The notes under the pieces: model-generated
What the model was told of the DNA's origin: nothing
Database searches by the model: none
What the model saw: only the letters and a program-made list of their open reading frames with translations
Assembly: GCA_963575645.1 (NCBI GenBank)
Contig: OY754470.1
Location: 3,348,001 to 3,412,000 of the forward strand
Source: Xanthostigma xanthostigma
Lineage: Eukaryota > Arthropoda > Insecta > Raphidioptera > Raphidiidae
Reading direction: 5' to 3'
DNA length: 64,000 nucleotides
Program-made: the position numbers and the translations under genes
Part shown: positions 21,478 through 32,456 of the stretch, one piece after another
Numbering within the stretch: position 1 is the first letter of the stretch
How the letters are laid out: the number at the start of each line of letters is the position of its first letter

Positions 21478-24400
21478 ATGCATATCGCAGTTATCGGTGC
21501 CGGGGCTTCGGGGTTGTGTGCGGCCCGACATATTATCGCCAACGGTCTTCAGTGCACCCTTTTCGAGCAGATGGGAGAGCTGGGTGGCACGTGGGTCTAC
21601 ACTGACCAGATTGGAGTTGATGAATACGGTCTTCCAGTTCACTCCAGCATGTATGAAGGACTCAGGTAAATAATCATTTTATCATTTACTAGCGATCCCG
21701 CCCGGTTTCACTCGGGTGCAAAAGAACGAATGGGAGGGAGGGACATGAGCACGCACGTTCATCTTCTGTTACCGAGATGAATGTTGTGTCCAAAAGTTTT
21801 TGTCGGACGGACAAATTTTTAGATACATTTTTCATTGATGCTCCGCTTCTATTGGTCGTAGCGTGATATTATATAGCCTATAGCCTTCCTCGATAAATGG
21901 ACTATCCAACAAATTATTTTTTTTCCAATTCGAACCAGTAATTCCAGAGATTAGCGCATTCAAACAAACAAACTCTTCAGCTTTATTTATTAGTATATAG
22001 ATATAGATAGATAGATGTTCGTTTCCATCCAGGATTGACCTGGTACGCTAAAATTTACCTACCTTGCACAAAACTAATCGGGCGTCCTCGTAAGATTTTT
22101 GAGGGCGGCTCATCGATTATTCTTCCGATACTTCATTCGCATGCAACGAGAAATGCGAGATTGTTTAAGGCTGTCATTTTTTCCTGCAAACAAACGGATC
22201 CATTGGGCTTTGACATTTTTAGAGAATATTAGACTTCGTCCAGCTAATGCTTTCAAAAGAACAATAAAAACTAAATTAATGAATGCTTGCTTATATGACA
22301 TTAAGCAATTTTTTTATACAGAGTTTTGACTCTTGGTTTTAATAAACCACTTTTAATATGATTTTATGTAAATTAGTAAATTTTAAAATGTATTTTGGAG
22401 TGAATGTCTACTAGTTGTTTGACGCTATTGTACCAAATTTGGTTCCTAATATAAATATTAGATACATTTATCTATCTATATATCGTAAAGCCGGGCCTGT
22501 TTCATCATTAATGTCATTGTTCTTTAAACTACTTATATTTGAAATACGTATTGTTAACGGTTTGTTTATGCAAAATGAGTCTACTATAATAACAAACATA
22601 TTTTGGATAATTTGCATACAAAATTGTCTCCATAATATAACAAAAGCATTATAAAAGTTTGGACACTAATAACTCGTTTAAATAATATTGAATCACCGAT
22701 CAAGATAAATAGAGATATATGTCATGAGAAAAATTTTTTTTTTTTTAATCTGAAAATGTTACCTTCTGACGAAGTGCGGTGTGACGGCGATTTAGTTGTT
22801 TACAATATAATTTTACCTACAATAAAAAACTTAAAAAAAGAACATTTGAACCGCCTTCAAAAAGGGTCATACTAAAAATCGAAAAACAAAGTTTTGTTGT
22901 TGGAGTTTATTTAATTACTAGGTAGTATCACGTTTTATGTACCCAGGTATATTTTTGTACCGGCCGCGGCCTCAAAACTTAACGCTTTTTAGTTAATCTT
23001 TTTGATTTTTTGATTTTTTTTAAAGTTTTTTATTTTTTATATTTTGGTGGCTTGCAATCTTCCCTAGTATTTTGATACCAAACTAAATAAAATACTAAAA
23101 AAATACTGCCGACAAAATCTCTTTTTTTGACGTCAGTTAAAAACGAGTGAATCGATTTTTATAAAAAACTAGCGGTCCTGTACGTGCTTCGCTACGTATA
23201 AAGTGAAATAATAACAAAATTTAATTGGAACATCAAATTCATTTATTCAAAGAAAAAAATATTTTATTAATTGCTAGCTATTTTAAAATATACATGTGCG
23301 TATATGTGTGTATGGAAATATATATGACTGCATACGTCAATATATATAAAAATGTCATTAAATAATTCATTTTTAAATCGACGTGCTTCCATCTGTTACA
23401 AAAGAATAAAACACCCGTATGAACACAATATGTTTTTTCAAATAAAGAAACACACATACATACATGTAATTCACTTCAACATTGTATACTTTGTTACAGT
23501 CTTACCTCGCGGGGCTGCGCCCCGCTCGGTTGTAAACGACACTAGTCGAGCCGTAGGTTCTCTGGGGAAGCTTCGCTTCCCTTTGTGGAGCCTACGTCAA
23601 CACTGAAAAAAGTTTCAATTTGACAGCACAGTCCCCATCCGAAAAAAGTTTCAATTTGACAGTAAAATCCCCATTAACAACAAGTTTAGTGTATTGCTGA
23701 AGATGAGAGCATAGCTCTCGAAATGTACATCCACTAATAAACTTGTTGTGGTAAGAAGTAACTATTCTCTATTTTTTATTAACCCCATTAACAAAATGAT
23801 CCGCCATTTATTGAATTTTATAACTCAAGAACGGGCTCACCTATCCAAACCAAATTTTTAGGCTTTGTTCGGACTATTTAGTAGATGGTTTATGTGAAGT
23901 TTGCACAAAATCGGTCGAGCGGTTGTTCATTTATCACATTTTTTATATATCTTGGCATTGATTTTTATAGATATTTGTTACAAAAAATGTGATAAATGAA
24001 GAACCGCTCGACCGATTTTGTGCAAACTTCACATAAATCATCTACTAAATAGTCCGAACAAAGCCTAAAAATTTGGTTTGGATAGGTGAGCCCGTTCTTG
24101 AGTTATAAAATTACAACGAAAGGTGGCATTGATTTTTATATATATAGATGTATGGGATGTAAGTATGGGACCAATCCAAAAACATTCTGAACAAAACGGC
24201 GTCGGAATTTTTCAATTCGGTTAAGTCCTCGAAAAGTCATGGCTGAACATGCATAAAAATACGCGTCGAACACATAACCTCCTCTTTTTTTTTGAAGCCG
24301 ATTAAAAATCATACCACATTAGTCGACTTTTCCGGACATCTAAGTATACAGTAATTAAAACAATTTTCCTTGACCTTTTTCTTCGTATTCAAATGAACAG

Positions 24401-27400
24401 TTTATGATTACGATTAAAATTGTCAGTTAATTGTAAAATATAATCTCATGTACACGCCATGTGACATTGCTGTCACATTGTACGGCTGTATTTTTGCACA
24501 CAGAAGTATGATAATTATATTATTTAACGTTTGTAGGAGACAAAAAAATAATAACTTCATATTGTTTCATAAATCCTCAAATTTTAAAAATTCCAGGAGC
24601 TTCACAGACTTTGGAGTAACCGATGAACTAAAATATCTCTTTGATTTAATTACGCAGTAACGAAACAGTCTAGACTTTAAAGTCTAGACTGTATTTATCT
24701 GGTCAAAAAAGAAACACCACCTCGATAAGTGGTTTTGTGTCATACAATGTATTTATCTTTTTGACAATTTTCTGCTAGAACTGCTAATCGTAATTATATA
24801 TAATTGCTTTTTATTTTTAATTAATTTATCAAAAGGAAAATAACCATGCATGTGTAATATTGTTTACTTGCTTGTTAATAAGTCGAGTTGGCACATCGAA
24901 TGCGGTTCACGATCCGTGAAATTTCTAGATGAACTAACGTGTCCCAATTACAATTGCTTACATTATTAGAATTGATAAAGAATTTAGAATTGTTTTTTGA
25001 CACATAAGAGTAAAGGACCGCCAAAGATCACGTATTCATTAATGTTCTTTTATATAATATTTTATACATCTCTGTCGCACATGATGAACATCCGTGTTTC
25101 GGTCTCATCAAATCTTCCACTTTGGTCTTTAGCTTTTACCACAATAGAAACCACTTCGTGATGCATCTAAAATGAGATTTTACTTTTGAGTAGTGAAGTC
25201 TTGTCATGGCAAAAAAAAAAATCGAAATCGATATTTCGACTAATTTTGACGTTTCATGGTTCCTTTCCTACGTACAGAAAAAATGAGTTTTTGATGTTCG
25301 TCTTTCCATTCGTCCGTATGCGCGGAGATTTAGCTCAAACGATTTATTTGTTGGAGTTTATTGACGCTCGACAACTTAGATCGTTAGCGTTTTAATTACA
25401 TCGCATAACATATTTAAAACTAAACGACATCACAAAGCATCCATCAGAGCAACAAAAGATGGGATTCGAACACCCACGACAGATTGATTCAAAATTTCAA
25501 AAGCAAGCACGCTGACCATTTACACCAAGCTGTAGCTCAAACGAATCTATCATAGTTCGTAAATTGATGTGTCGATAGATTGTAGATTATAGACGCTCGA
25601 CAGCTGAGGTCGACAGCGTTTATAATGATGTATTATGTAATATCTATACCGTCATTTATTTGCCTCGGAAAAATCCAGAGAGAGTATAGTTTATTTGTGA
25701 ACGGAAATCCACGGCCGATACGGTTCAATGAAAATGTCAATTAATACCATACAAATTACGTCTTACGATCATGTAACAAGTTTATATGAATCGGCATTCG
25801 GTTCTTTTTGTTAAAAATATTTTTTTCATATTAATCCGTACTAATATTATAAATGCCAAAGTAATTTTGTCTGTCTATTACTTTTGCACGCCTAAACCGC
25901 CGAGCAGATTTCAATAAAAATTGGCAAGGAGATAGATTGTATCCTGGGGAAGAACATAGGGTACCTTTTGTCTAAAAAAACCCTGAAGGGAGTGAAATGG
26001 GGGATGAAAGTTTATATGGGGAACCCGACATTTCTTAAGTTAGGAATATGAAAATTCATATTTAGGCTTTTGCTAAGAAATAAAGAATTACATGTTTCAG
26101 CGTTTTTGCAAAACCATCCGTCAAGGGAGCAAAATAGGGGATAATTTTAAAATTCAACAGCTAGTAAATGAAATGTCAGTGTCCATGAGCACGTGATATG
26201 TGTTGTCTTTTGATCGCAAGTCGCAAGAATAAAAATGTTGGTAACCATTTAAAAAAAAAAAAGTGAACTATATTTAAATGTTTTGCCTGAGCCTCACTGA
26301 TTCTAATTCCAACTCTGGATCTGTAAATTATTGGGAAACTTTGGTCGATACTATCATTTTTTGTCCATGGTCGCTGTTAAAAAACAATAAGTTTGCAAAA
26401 TAAAATAACCTCCGTAAACATTTAAACATTTTAAACATCGTAAACACATTGTTATTGAAGTGATAATTTAAACGTAAAATTTTGTTTGTCGCTTCTGAAT
26501 TAATGGTAAATATCCGACTACCACTTTTATTTTTATTTATTCATTTCTTAATTATTTAAATAAATTCTTAAATCTGTTAATATTTCACAACATTGCAGTA
26601 TATAGAGCTATAAAAATACACGTCTTACAACATCTCTGCAAGTATTCTCTTTTCATAAGCAAATTTAAAACTAAATATTGGAGTTGGTTCATGTTCCCAA
26701 TTAGATTTAAAAGAAATATTTCACAGGTATTCATGTTGACAAAATTATTTATTTAAAAGTAAACTAATTATTTTTTATTTTACAACACTATTGCCTATTA
26801 GTGTTGTAAAATCACTGGTATTTTATTTTTCGTTGCGAACTTTCGGTAATCTTGAAGAGTTTTAGAGAGCTAGTTTCTTATACAAGGGCAAGCAGAGGGA
26901 AGTATATTAGATTGTTGAAGCAGAGATTATTCCTGAATTATTCCGACATAAAACACATGTTTTTTCAGAGACACCCTCCATAAATGAATGGAATTACTGA
27001 TCAGTTAGTAAGATTATTCGTATTAAAATCGATAGTAAATATCATTACGTTGATAAATCTCGATTTTGCTGAATATTCCAACAGAGATGACGTTATTGAA
27101 AACGTCAGATACTCTGATACTAATACGAAATTCGCGTTCATCTAAAGCAATATGTTTACTTTGTGCTACCTATTTAAAAGTTTATGGAGGTTATTGTTTT
27201 GCAAGATGTTTTTTTACAAAGACCATGGTCAATGTAATTAATGAGAGTGTTGTTTGTCCAAAGGTACCCATTATTTACTGTCCATTAATTATGACGTAAC
27301 GTTAAGATTACAGTGAAACATATTTAAGTAATTAAAGCTGTTTTTTTTTCGTAAAAATATTTTCAATTGTTTTTGACTCTTATTTTTTAATGTAGGGATG

Positions 27401-30400
27401 GCATATAAAAAAAGTTTTTTCTATGAATAAACACACTCTTTTCAAGAATAAATGAGAATTGAGACATCTGTTCCTATGATTTTTGTTTCGGTTCTATTCT
27501 TACTGCATTTTCCTGAAAGCTAGAGATAGTCAATTTAAAACCAGTCTTTTTAAAACGTTTTTATGTAATAAAATTAAAAGAACCTACGTATAAAAATAAA
27601 AATCAATCTACTTTTTCCAGAACAAATCTTCCTAAGGAATTAATGGGATTCCCTGACTTCCCAGTGCCTGAAAATGAAAAATCGTATTTGCCGCAAAAAT
27701 ACATTTTAAAGTTTTTGGATCTGTACGCAATTAATTTTGGAGTTAAACAGCACATCAAGGTATGGAAAATCCACAATTGAATAATTAATAGCATTAAACG
27801 TTTCCAACGTTAGTCAAACTCGTCTGTCCATATTATATAGACAACAACAACCCTTCCTTTCGACTTTCCCGCTGTCGAGTAAAAATTGAAAGGCTGTCGT
27901 TGATATAGCATCATTGACATTGAATAATGTAGCTAGAAAATTCGGGTTAGACATCCAAATATAAAATTAAATCCTTATAGAACGTTAGTTCATTTACAAT
28001 CAAATAATCATTTTGGGGATGTGACCAATTAAACTGATAATTCTATGTGTAGTTTTACAATCACGTGAACCACGTGAAGCCGCTGGCTGGAAGCAGTCGT
28101 TGGGAAATAGTGTCAACGGACGTCCGTTCAAAACAGAGGACGCGGTACGAATTTGATGCAGTCATCGTCTGCAATGGACATTATCACACGCCACTTCTGC
28201 CACAGCTGAATGGCATCGAACAATTCACCGGGCGCAAATGTCACAGTCATGATTACCGAAAACCCGATCACTTTGCCGGCGAAAATGTACTTATAATTGG
28301 CGCGGGACCATCCGGGATGGACCTCGCACTGCAAATATCGGCCAAGGCTAACAAGGTACATGAAAGAAACACACTATCTAAAATCATATCAGTTTCACGT
28401 GTTTATTTGAAGCAATTCGAAACCCAAAGGAATGGTAAGACCTCTGGTGAGAAATGCGCCGAACTGTCCTAAGGGGGGTTTTTGACAGGTAAACATTGAT
28501 TTAGAAAAGCATGATGGAGGCAAAAATCATCCTTAGGACAGTTCGGCGCATTTCTCACCAGAGGTCTCACCATTCCTTTGGGTTCCGAATTATCTGTTTG
28601 AAATTTTCTGTACCTAACGTTAAAGACATTTTTTTATGTTAGGTCTTTCTCAGTCATCATTCAAAAGAACCGATAACGACAGTTTTTCCTGATAATTTGC
28701 TTCAACGTCCTGATGTAAAAGAAGTTAAACAAAATACAGTCGTGTTTGTGGACGGTGTGGAAGAATCCGTTGATTGCATCTTTTACTGCACGGGTAAGTT
28801 CAAAATACATTGCAATACAATTCCTGAGTTCGGATTTTGTCGTAAATCATAAAAAAATAAATATCTGTTCATCCTAAGACCGCTACACACGAGGCTGGTT
28901 TTGCGGCTGGAATCTTCGTAGGAACTTACGCTGACTGCTTTGTTGACTGCGAAGATGAAAAATGCCTCCTTGTTTTGAGCAATTACCAATAAGGAAACAG
29001 TATCTTGTCGCATGGCCTCTGTTCGGAGACAATAAATGTTCCTTTTTGTTAACATTCGAACTGTAACTGCGCGCTCACCAAACCAGCCAGATTCAATACA
29101 AGCATCATGTGACGCGAACACATAAAAGCCAGCGCCACAGCGTGCTTGAGACCTAGCAAGGAATCTAGCGGCAAAACCAGCTTAGTGCACAGCGACTTTA
29201 ATTCCGAGACGATCTACATCTCGCTCATAACACCGGGTACATACTGTTAATACATTTTTGTATTCCAGGATACAAATACAGTTTTCCATTCTTGGACGAA
29301 TCTTGTGGAATCACGGTTGATGATAATTATATTCAGCCATTGTACAAACACATTGTGAATATTCAACATCCGACGATGGGGTTCATCGGTGTTCCCTTCT
29401 ATGTCTGCACATTCCATATGTTTGATCTTCAGGTACATACTTATTCAATGAATAAAATCTTTCCTGGAATATTTTTTTTTATTTGCGAACACAATTTTTA
29501 AGTACATACTGAAGGACTATATTGGAGTTTACTCCTTAAGAAACGCTTTTGAGCTATAAGGTTCGGTACGGAAATTTTATGAGTAGTAAAATCAATTGGT
29601 GAGGCGTTACGCTCCACCGCTTCAAGTGTAGCATTACGCTCGTCCGCTTCAAAAGAGACAAACATATATATCTGTAGGATTTAACGTGCGAAAGAATGAG
29701 ATGGAATACATTAGACAGCGTATCTAAGGAGTAGGTAAACTCCAGTCGTGCGTCGGAGCTGATACACACATACTTTTTTTCTAAGTAGTTTTAGTACAGT
29801 CGACTCCATCGTTTTGCATTGAATGTGTAATTTCAAAGCGCGTGTGTATCCAAGGATACTTTCTTCAATTAAAATCAGTGTGTATATCTAGGGAACAATG
29901 TTATTTTGACTCGTGTGACTGTTAAACTCGTCAAAAATGTATGTAATTACGCCATTTTCTTAGAAAACTGTTATTTAGTAATTGCGCCCGATGTGTAACG
30001 ACTTTTGCTCATCGAATCTATATGCGAAAGAGTAATGTGGACTGAAGAAAATACCAATATAGATTATAATTAAAGATAATTTGCGCAAAGCGTTATAAAA
30101 ATGAAATATTTTCAGGCCCGTTTTCTTGTTGAAATACTGAAGGGAAATGTAAAACTCCCATCGAAAGAAGAGATGCAGATCGACACAGAAACGGAAATGC
30201 AAAGTCGTTGGGAACGAGGTTACACTAAAAGACAAGCTCATATGATGGGTCCCGATCAAAAACGTTACTATAATGATCTTGCCACAACAGCTAAACTCAG
30301 CCCCATACCTCCAGTCATGATCGAACTTCACACGGAGAGTATGAAAAGGTGACTATGATGCTAAAACATATCAACTTAGAATTCGAATATTTGACAGATT

Positions 30401-30588
30401 TTAATAATGAAAAACGGTGCATCGGGGATTTTATAATTACGCGCTCATACTTTGTTTGCAGGTTCCTTAATGATTTTGTCAACTTCAGAGACGATGTCTA
30501 CAAAATTATTGATGACAATAGTTTCATCAGAATTCCAGGCGGCAGCAATATGGAGTCGATGTGTCGGTGTCAGGCCTCAATGGTGTAA
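21478..30588 (+). CDS. Flavin-containing monooxygenase (insect FMO / N-oxygenase-like)
   Basis: Seven exons (21478-21665, 27621-27759, 28053-28355, 28643-28793, 29269-29432, 30116-30348, 30462-30588) join in frame to 434 residues, a normal length for insect FMOs. FMOs use FAD, NADPH and O2 to oxygenate nucleophilic N or S in xenobiotics; insect members include enzymes that detoxify plant alkaloids. Motifs: FAD-binding GAGASG at residues 7-12, the FMO signature as F-T-G-x3-H-S-x2-Y at 167-177, NADPH-binding GAGPSG at 192-197, and an FYCTGY motif equivalent to the usual (F/L)ATGY. The final exon encodes FLNDFVNFRDDVYKIIDDNS and ends in TAA. The first intron is almost 6 kb of repeats; introns 3 and 4 carry a hairpin and a MITE. 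No lesion seen. Substrate cannot be inferred. Confidence 0.93.
21689..22012 (-). mobile_element. Helitron-like non-autonomous element
   Basis: On the minus strand it starts near TCTATATACTAATAAATAAA and ends GGCGGGATCGCTAG followed by T, after a short CCCGAGTG/CACTCGGG-type hairpin region. TC...CTAG-T ends without duplication suggest a Helitron. Contains the TATATAGCCTATAGCC block shared with other remnants here. Confidence 0.5.
22099..22326 (+). mobile_element. Non-LTR retrotransposon C-terminal fragment
   Basis: An open frame ends in the pattern LRPANAFKRTIKTKLMNACL, then YDIKQFFYTEF and a stop. This resembles the extreme C-terminus of jockey/CR1-clade reverse-transcriptase ORFs (SFKRKLK...YDV-type endings). 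Only about 75 codons remain. Confidence 0.45.
23669..23794 (+). mobile_element. Mini Penelope-like unit with hammerhead-like fold
   Basis: A 12-bp exact direct repeat CCCCATTAACAA (23669-23680 and 23783-23794) flanks a 102-bp insertion. Inside: CTGAAGA (23697-23703), a bulged T, stem II GAGAGC-ATA-GCTCTC, GAAA (23720-23723), a palindromic ATGTACAT stem III, then C (23731) at the expected cleavage position. Stem I is ACAACAAGTTTAGTG (23677-23691) pairing with CACTAATAAACTTGTTGT. This is the order of a type I hammerhead ribozyme; the extra T at the base of stem II departs from the consensus. Confidence 0.6.
23818..24107. repeat. Large inverted repeat, arms about 125 bp
   Basis: TTATAACTCAAGAACGGGCT onward to about 23945 is inverted from about 23981 to 24107 with few mismatches and a spacer of about 35 bp. 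Confidence 0.75.
24666..24691. repeat. Perfect 26-bp palindrome
   Basis: CAGTCTAGACTTT followed at once by its exact reverse complement. It lies in FMO intron 1 with no other context. Confidence 0.6.
25440..25545 (-). mobile_element. tRNA-derived SINE head
   Basis: On minus, a box A-like AGCTTGGTGTAAATGGTCAG is followed by a canonical box B-like GTGTTCGAATCCC (25475-25463). Spacing and flanking GACGCTCGACA phrases (25364, 25590) suggest a tRNA-derived SINE, not a functional tRNA: no acceptor stem is visible. Confidence 0.5.
25845..26010 (+). mobile_element. Interspersed repeat fragment (Helitron- or RTE-associated)
   Basis: TACTAATATTATAAATGCCA, then TCTGTCTATTACTTTTGCACG and an AAACCGCCGAGCAGATTTC phrase are characteristic of a widespread insect repeat whose members contain 'fully-conserved' TCTGTCTGT-type starts. 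Class not certain. Confidence 0.4.
26011..27620. other. FMO intron 1, remainder
   Basis: AT-rich intron sequence with no further element ends or ORFs that I can support. It ends at the acceptor tttttccag before 27621. Confidence 0.5.
28414..28594. repeat. Foldback element in FMO intron 3
   Basis: AATTCGAAACCCAAAGGAAT and the following GTAAGACCTCTGGTGAGAAA to CCTAAG are inverted after a loop of about 60 bp (28535-28594). The element begins about 60 bp after the exon 3 donor. Confidence 0.7.
28876..29199. mobile_element. MITE family 'CACACGAGGC' copy in FMO intron 4
   Basis: Left end AGACCGCTACACACGAGGCT, right end (inverse) AAAGTCGCTGTGCAC. Opposite internal orientation to the copy at 18651. 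The middle carries the AACATTCGAACTGTAACTGC block. Confidence 0.65.
29520..29744. repeat. Inverted-repeat element in FMO intron 5
   Basis: ATTGGAGTTTACTCCTTA at the left is inverted at the right (TAAGGAGTAGGTAAACTCCA). The interior has a duplicated CG(T/C)TACGCTC-CCGCTTCAA unit. Confidence 0.55.
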
Positions 30589-30620
30589 CAAAAAATAGAT
30601 TGCATGGCGCTTTCGTCCAG

Positions 30621-30626
30621 AATAAA
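30621..30626 (+). promoter_or_regulatory. FMO polyadenylation signal AATAAA
   Basis: Canonical AATAAA 32 bases after the FMO stop codon, implying a very short 3' UTR. Confidence 0.55.
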
Positions 30627-31127
30627 ATAGTTATTTAATATTATTTATTACACAATATGAGTAATTTAATATTTGTTAAATATAAAAATAGCAACTGAAC
30701 TTATTTGATAAAAAAAATATGGAAAACAGTTGACCTTTGCGTCAACCCTGTGCGTTAAAAAATCTGAACAACGGTTGATTCATGATTGTGCTGGTCAACC
30801 CTGAAACTTGTCGTTATTTTCAATCTCTTTGAATTCTCAAGAATTTAGCACTAATAAGGTAGTAATTTTAATGGGAAAAAATGCGAGTTATAGGTTTAGC
30901 ATTTTTAAGTTGAGCGATTCTGTATATTAAATTTTTTTTAAAAATAATCCGAATCATAAAATCAGTTAAAAATAGTTTTTGTTAATTTTATATGATACAA
31001 ATTGTCAACTAAATTAAGCTAAATATTATATATTGTGTACCTATAGATTTTTTTATGTATTTTAATAAATAATTTAAACGAAAATATTAATTGTGCTAAT
31101 TTCAAGACTTGACTCGGTGACATCCAC

Positions 31128-31351
31128 AAACAAATATGGCCTCACAGTGTTGTTCTATTCGAAGACAATAAACGTTCACTTTTGTTAACATTCGAACTGT
31201 CACTGCGCTCACACTAAATCCATCTACCAGGTTCAAAACACGCATCTTGTGAAGTCAACACATAAAAACCATCGCGAAATCCAGCGCACACAACACGCTT
31301 GAAACCTAGCAAGGAATCTAGCAACAAAACCAGCCTCGTATATGAAGCGAC
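31128..31351. mobile_element. MITE family 'CACACGAGGC', 5'-truncated copy
   Basis: Shares the GAAGACAATAAACGTTCACT and CACTGCGCTCACA blocks and ends AAACCAGCCTCGTATATGAA. The left inverted end is missing. Confidence 0.6.
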
Positions 31352-31937
31352 CTTTATTACATCCTAAATACTAGGTAAGCTCAACATCTTCAGAAAGTTT
31401 TCACAATTTTTAGGTCAGGACCTCTTTGGACTGCTACCGCATTAGCCCTCAACTGAAATAAAAACAGGAATGAATTAAATAAATTATTTAAAAATATTTA
31501 TGTTTTTATTAAACAAATGAACGTGTACAGTACAAGCCGTTTTAACAGATAATTAAATGTTTATCAGACTGTTAGTCTATATATATTGTTTTAAATAACA
31601 ATTATTTTCTTAAACTTCACATTTTTTTTATCTATACAACAGTCAATGTGTACCTACGCTGCATTACGCGATATTCATGCAGTTAATTGGTTTACAGTAT
31701 ATTTATTTTTTTACTAACCTTATAGTTACTTACAATTGCGGTATGATTAGGAGAAATCTTCTTGTGATTACTAATTTCGTATTTATTATGATTGATGTAA
31801 AATTTAATCCTATCATATCGATATACATAGTTATTATTGATAATTATTACAGTTTACTTATTTATTGTATATACGCATATTTCGAAAAAATAAAAATGGG
31901 CTTAAACGATACATGATATTGTTAATAAACCCATATA

Positions 31938-32454
31938 CAGATTGTATCAAATCAAAACGGTCCATAGAACATTCTGTGTGTAAGACAGAGACGATATTAT
32001 ATAAAGCACTAAAGCAGTAAGTAAGAATGAGATAAATGATCGCTAATGGTTACTGTGGTTATACAATCTGATAGTATCGTCTTTGTTTTCTACAGTAAAA
32101 ATCACAATTTTATCAAATGTCAGTATTCACTAGTGAAATTATTGATAAAATGGCTATTTATACTGTTCGGGAAAAAATCCAAATAATTAAATGGATTTAT
32201 GGTGGTAATTCAACCGCCGACATAATAAATTTATTTGTAGCTGTCTTTGAAAACATTAATATTACAGCTTAGTTGTTTTAATTGATAAATTGGTAAAAAG
32301 ATTTACAGTGTACGTAATTATTTATTTGCGTAACCACAGTAACTATTAGCGATCATTTATCTCATTCTTACTTATTGCTTTAGTGCTTTATATAATATCG
32401 TCTCTGTCTTACACATAGAATGTTCTATGGACCGTTTTGATTTGATACAATCTG
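31938..32454. mobile_element. TA-site transposon with long inverted repeats and HTH remnant
   Basis: 517 bp flanked by TA (31936-31937, 32455-32456). Arms of about 125 bp begin CAGATTGTATCAAATCAAAA and are almost identical. The spacer holds a 40-codon ORF at 32150-32272. Confidence 0.75.
32150..32272 (+). pseudogene. Truncated helix-turn-helix (transposase N-terminus-like)
   Basis: A 40-residue ORF starts MAIYTVREKIQIIKWIYGGN, then STADIINLFVAVFENINI, then a stop. The KIQIIKW-YGGNS pattern resembles the N-terminal helix-turn-helix found in DUF4817/mariner-like proteins. No catalytic region remains, so it is a non-autonomous relic between the long inverted repeats. Confidence 0.5.
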
Positions 32455-32456
32455 TA

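Larger units (their letters stand above)
23169..24149 (-). mobile_element. Composite Helitron-like element in FMO intron 1
   Basis: The left edge, read on minus, ends CAGGACCGCTAG then TTTT; the right edge starts near ATCTATATATATAAAAATCA on minus. It contains a GC-rich double hairpin (23495-23600), the hammerhead-like insertion at 23669-23794 and a 127-bp-armed inverted repeat. An internal repeat of the TTGATTTTTATAGAT edge (about 23953) shows it is a composite. Confidence 0.4.

Noticed and set aside
25440-25545. Possible functional tRNA gene on minus
   Set aside because: A box B-like sequence is present but no acceptor or anticodon stem can be folded; better read as a SINE head.
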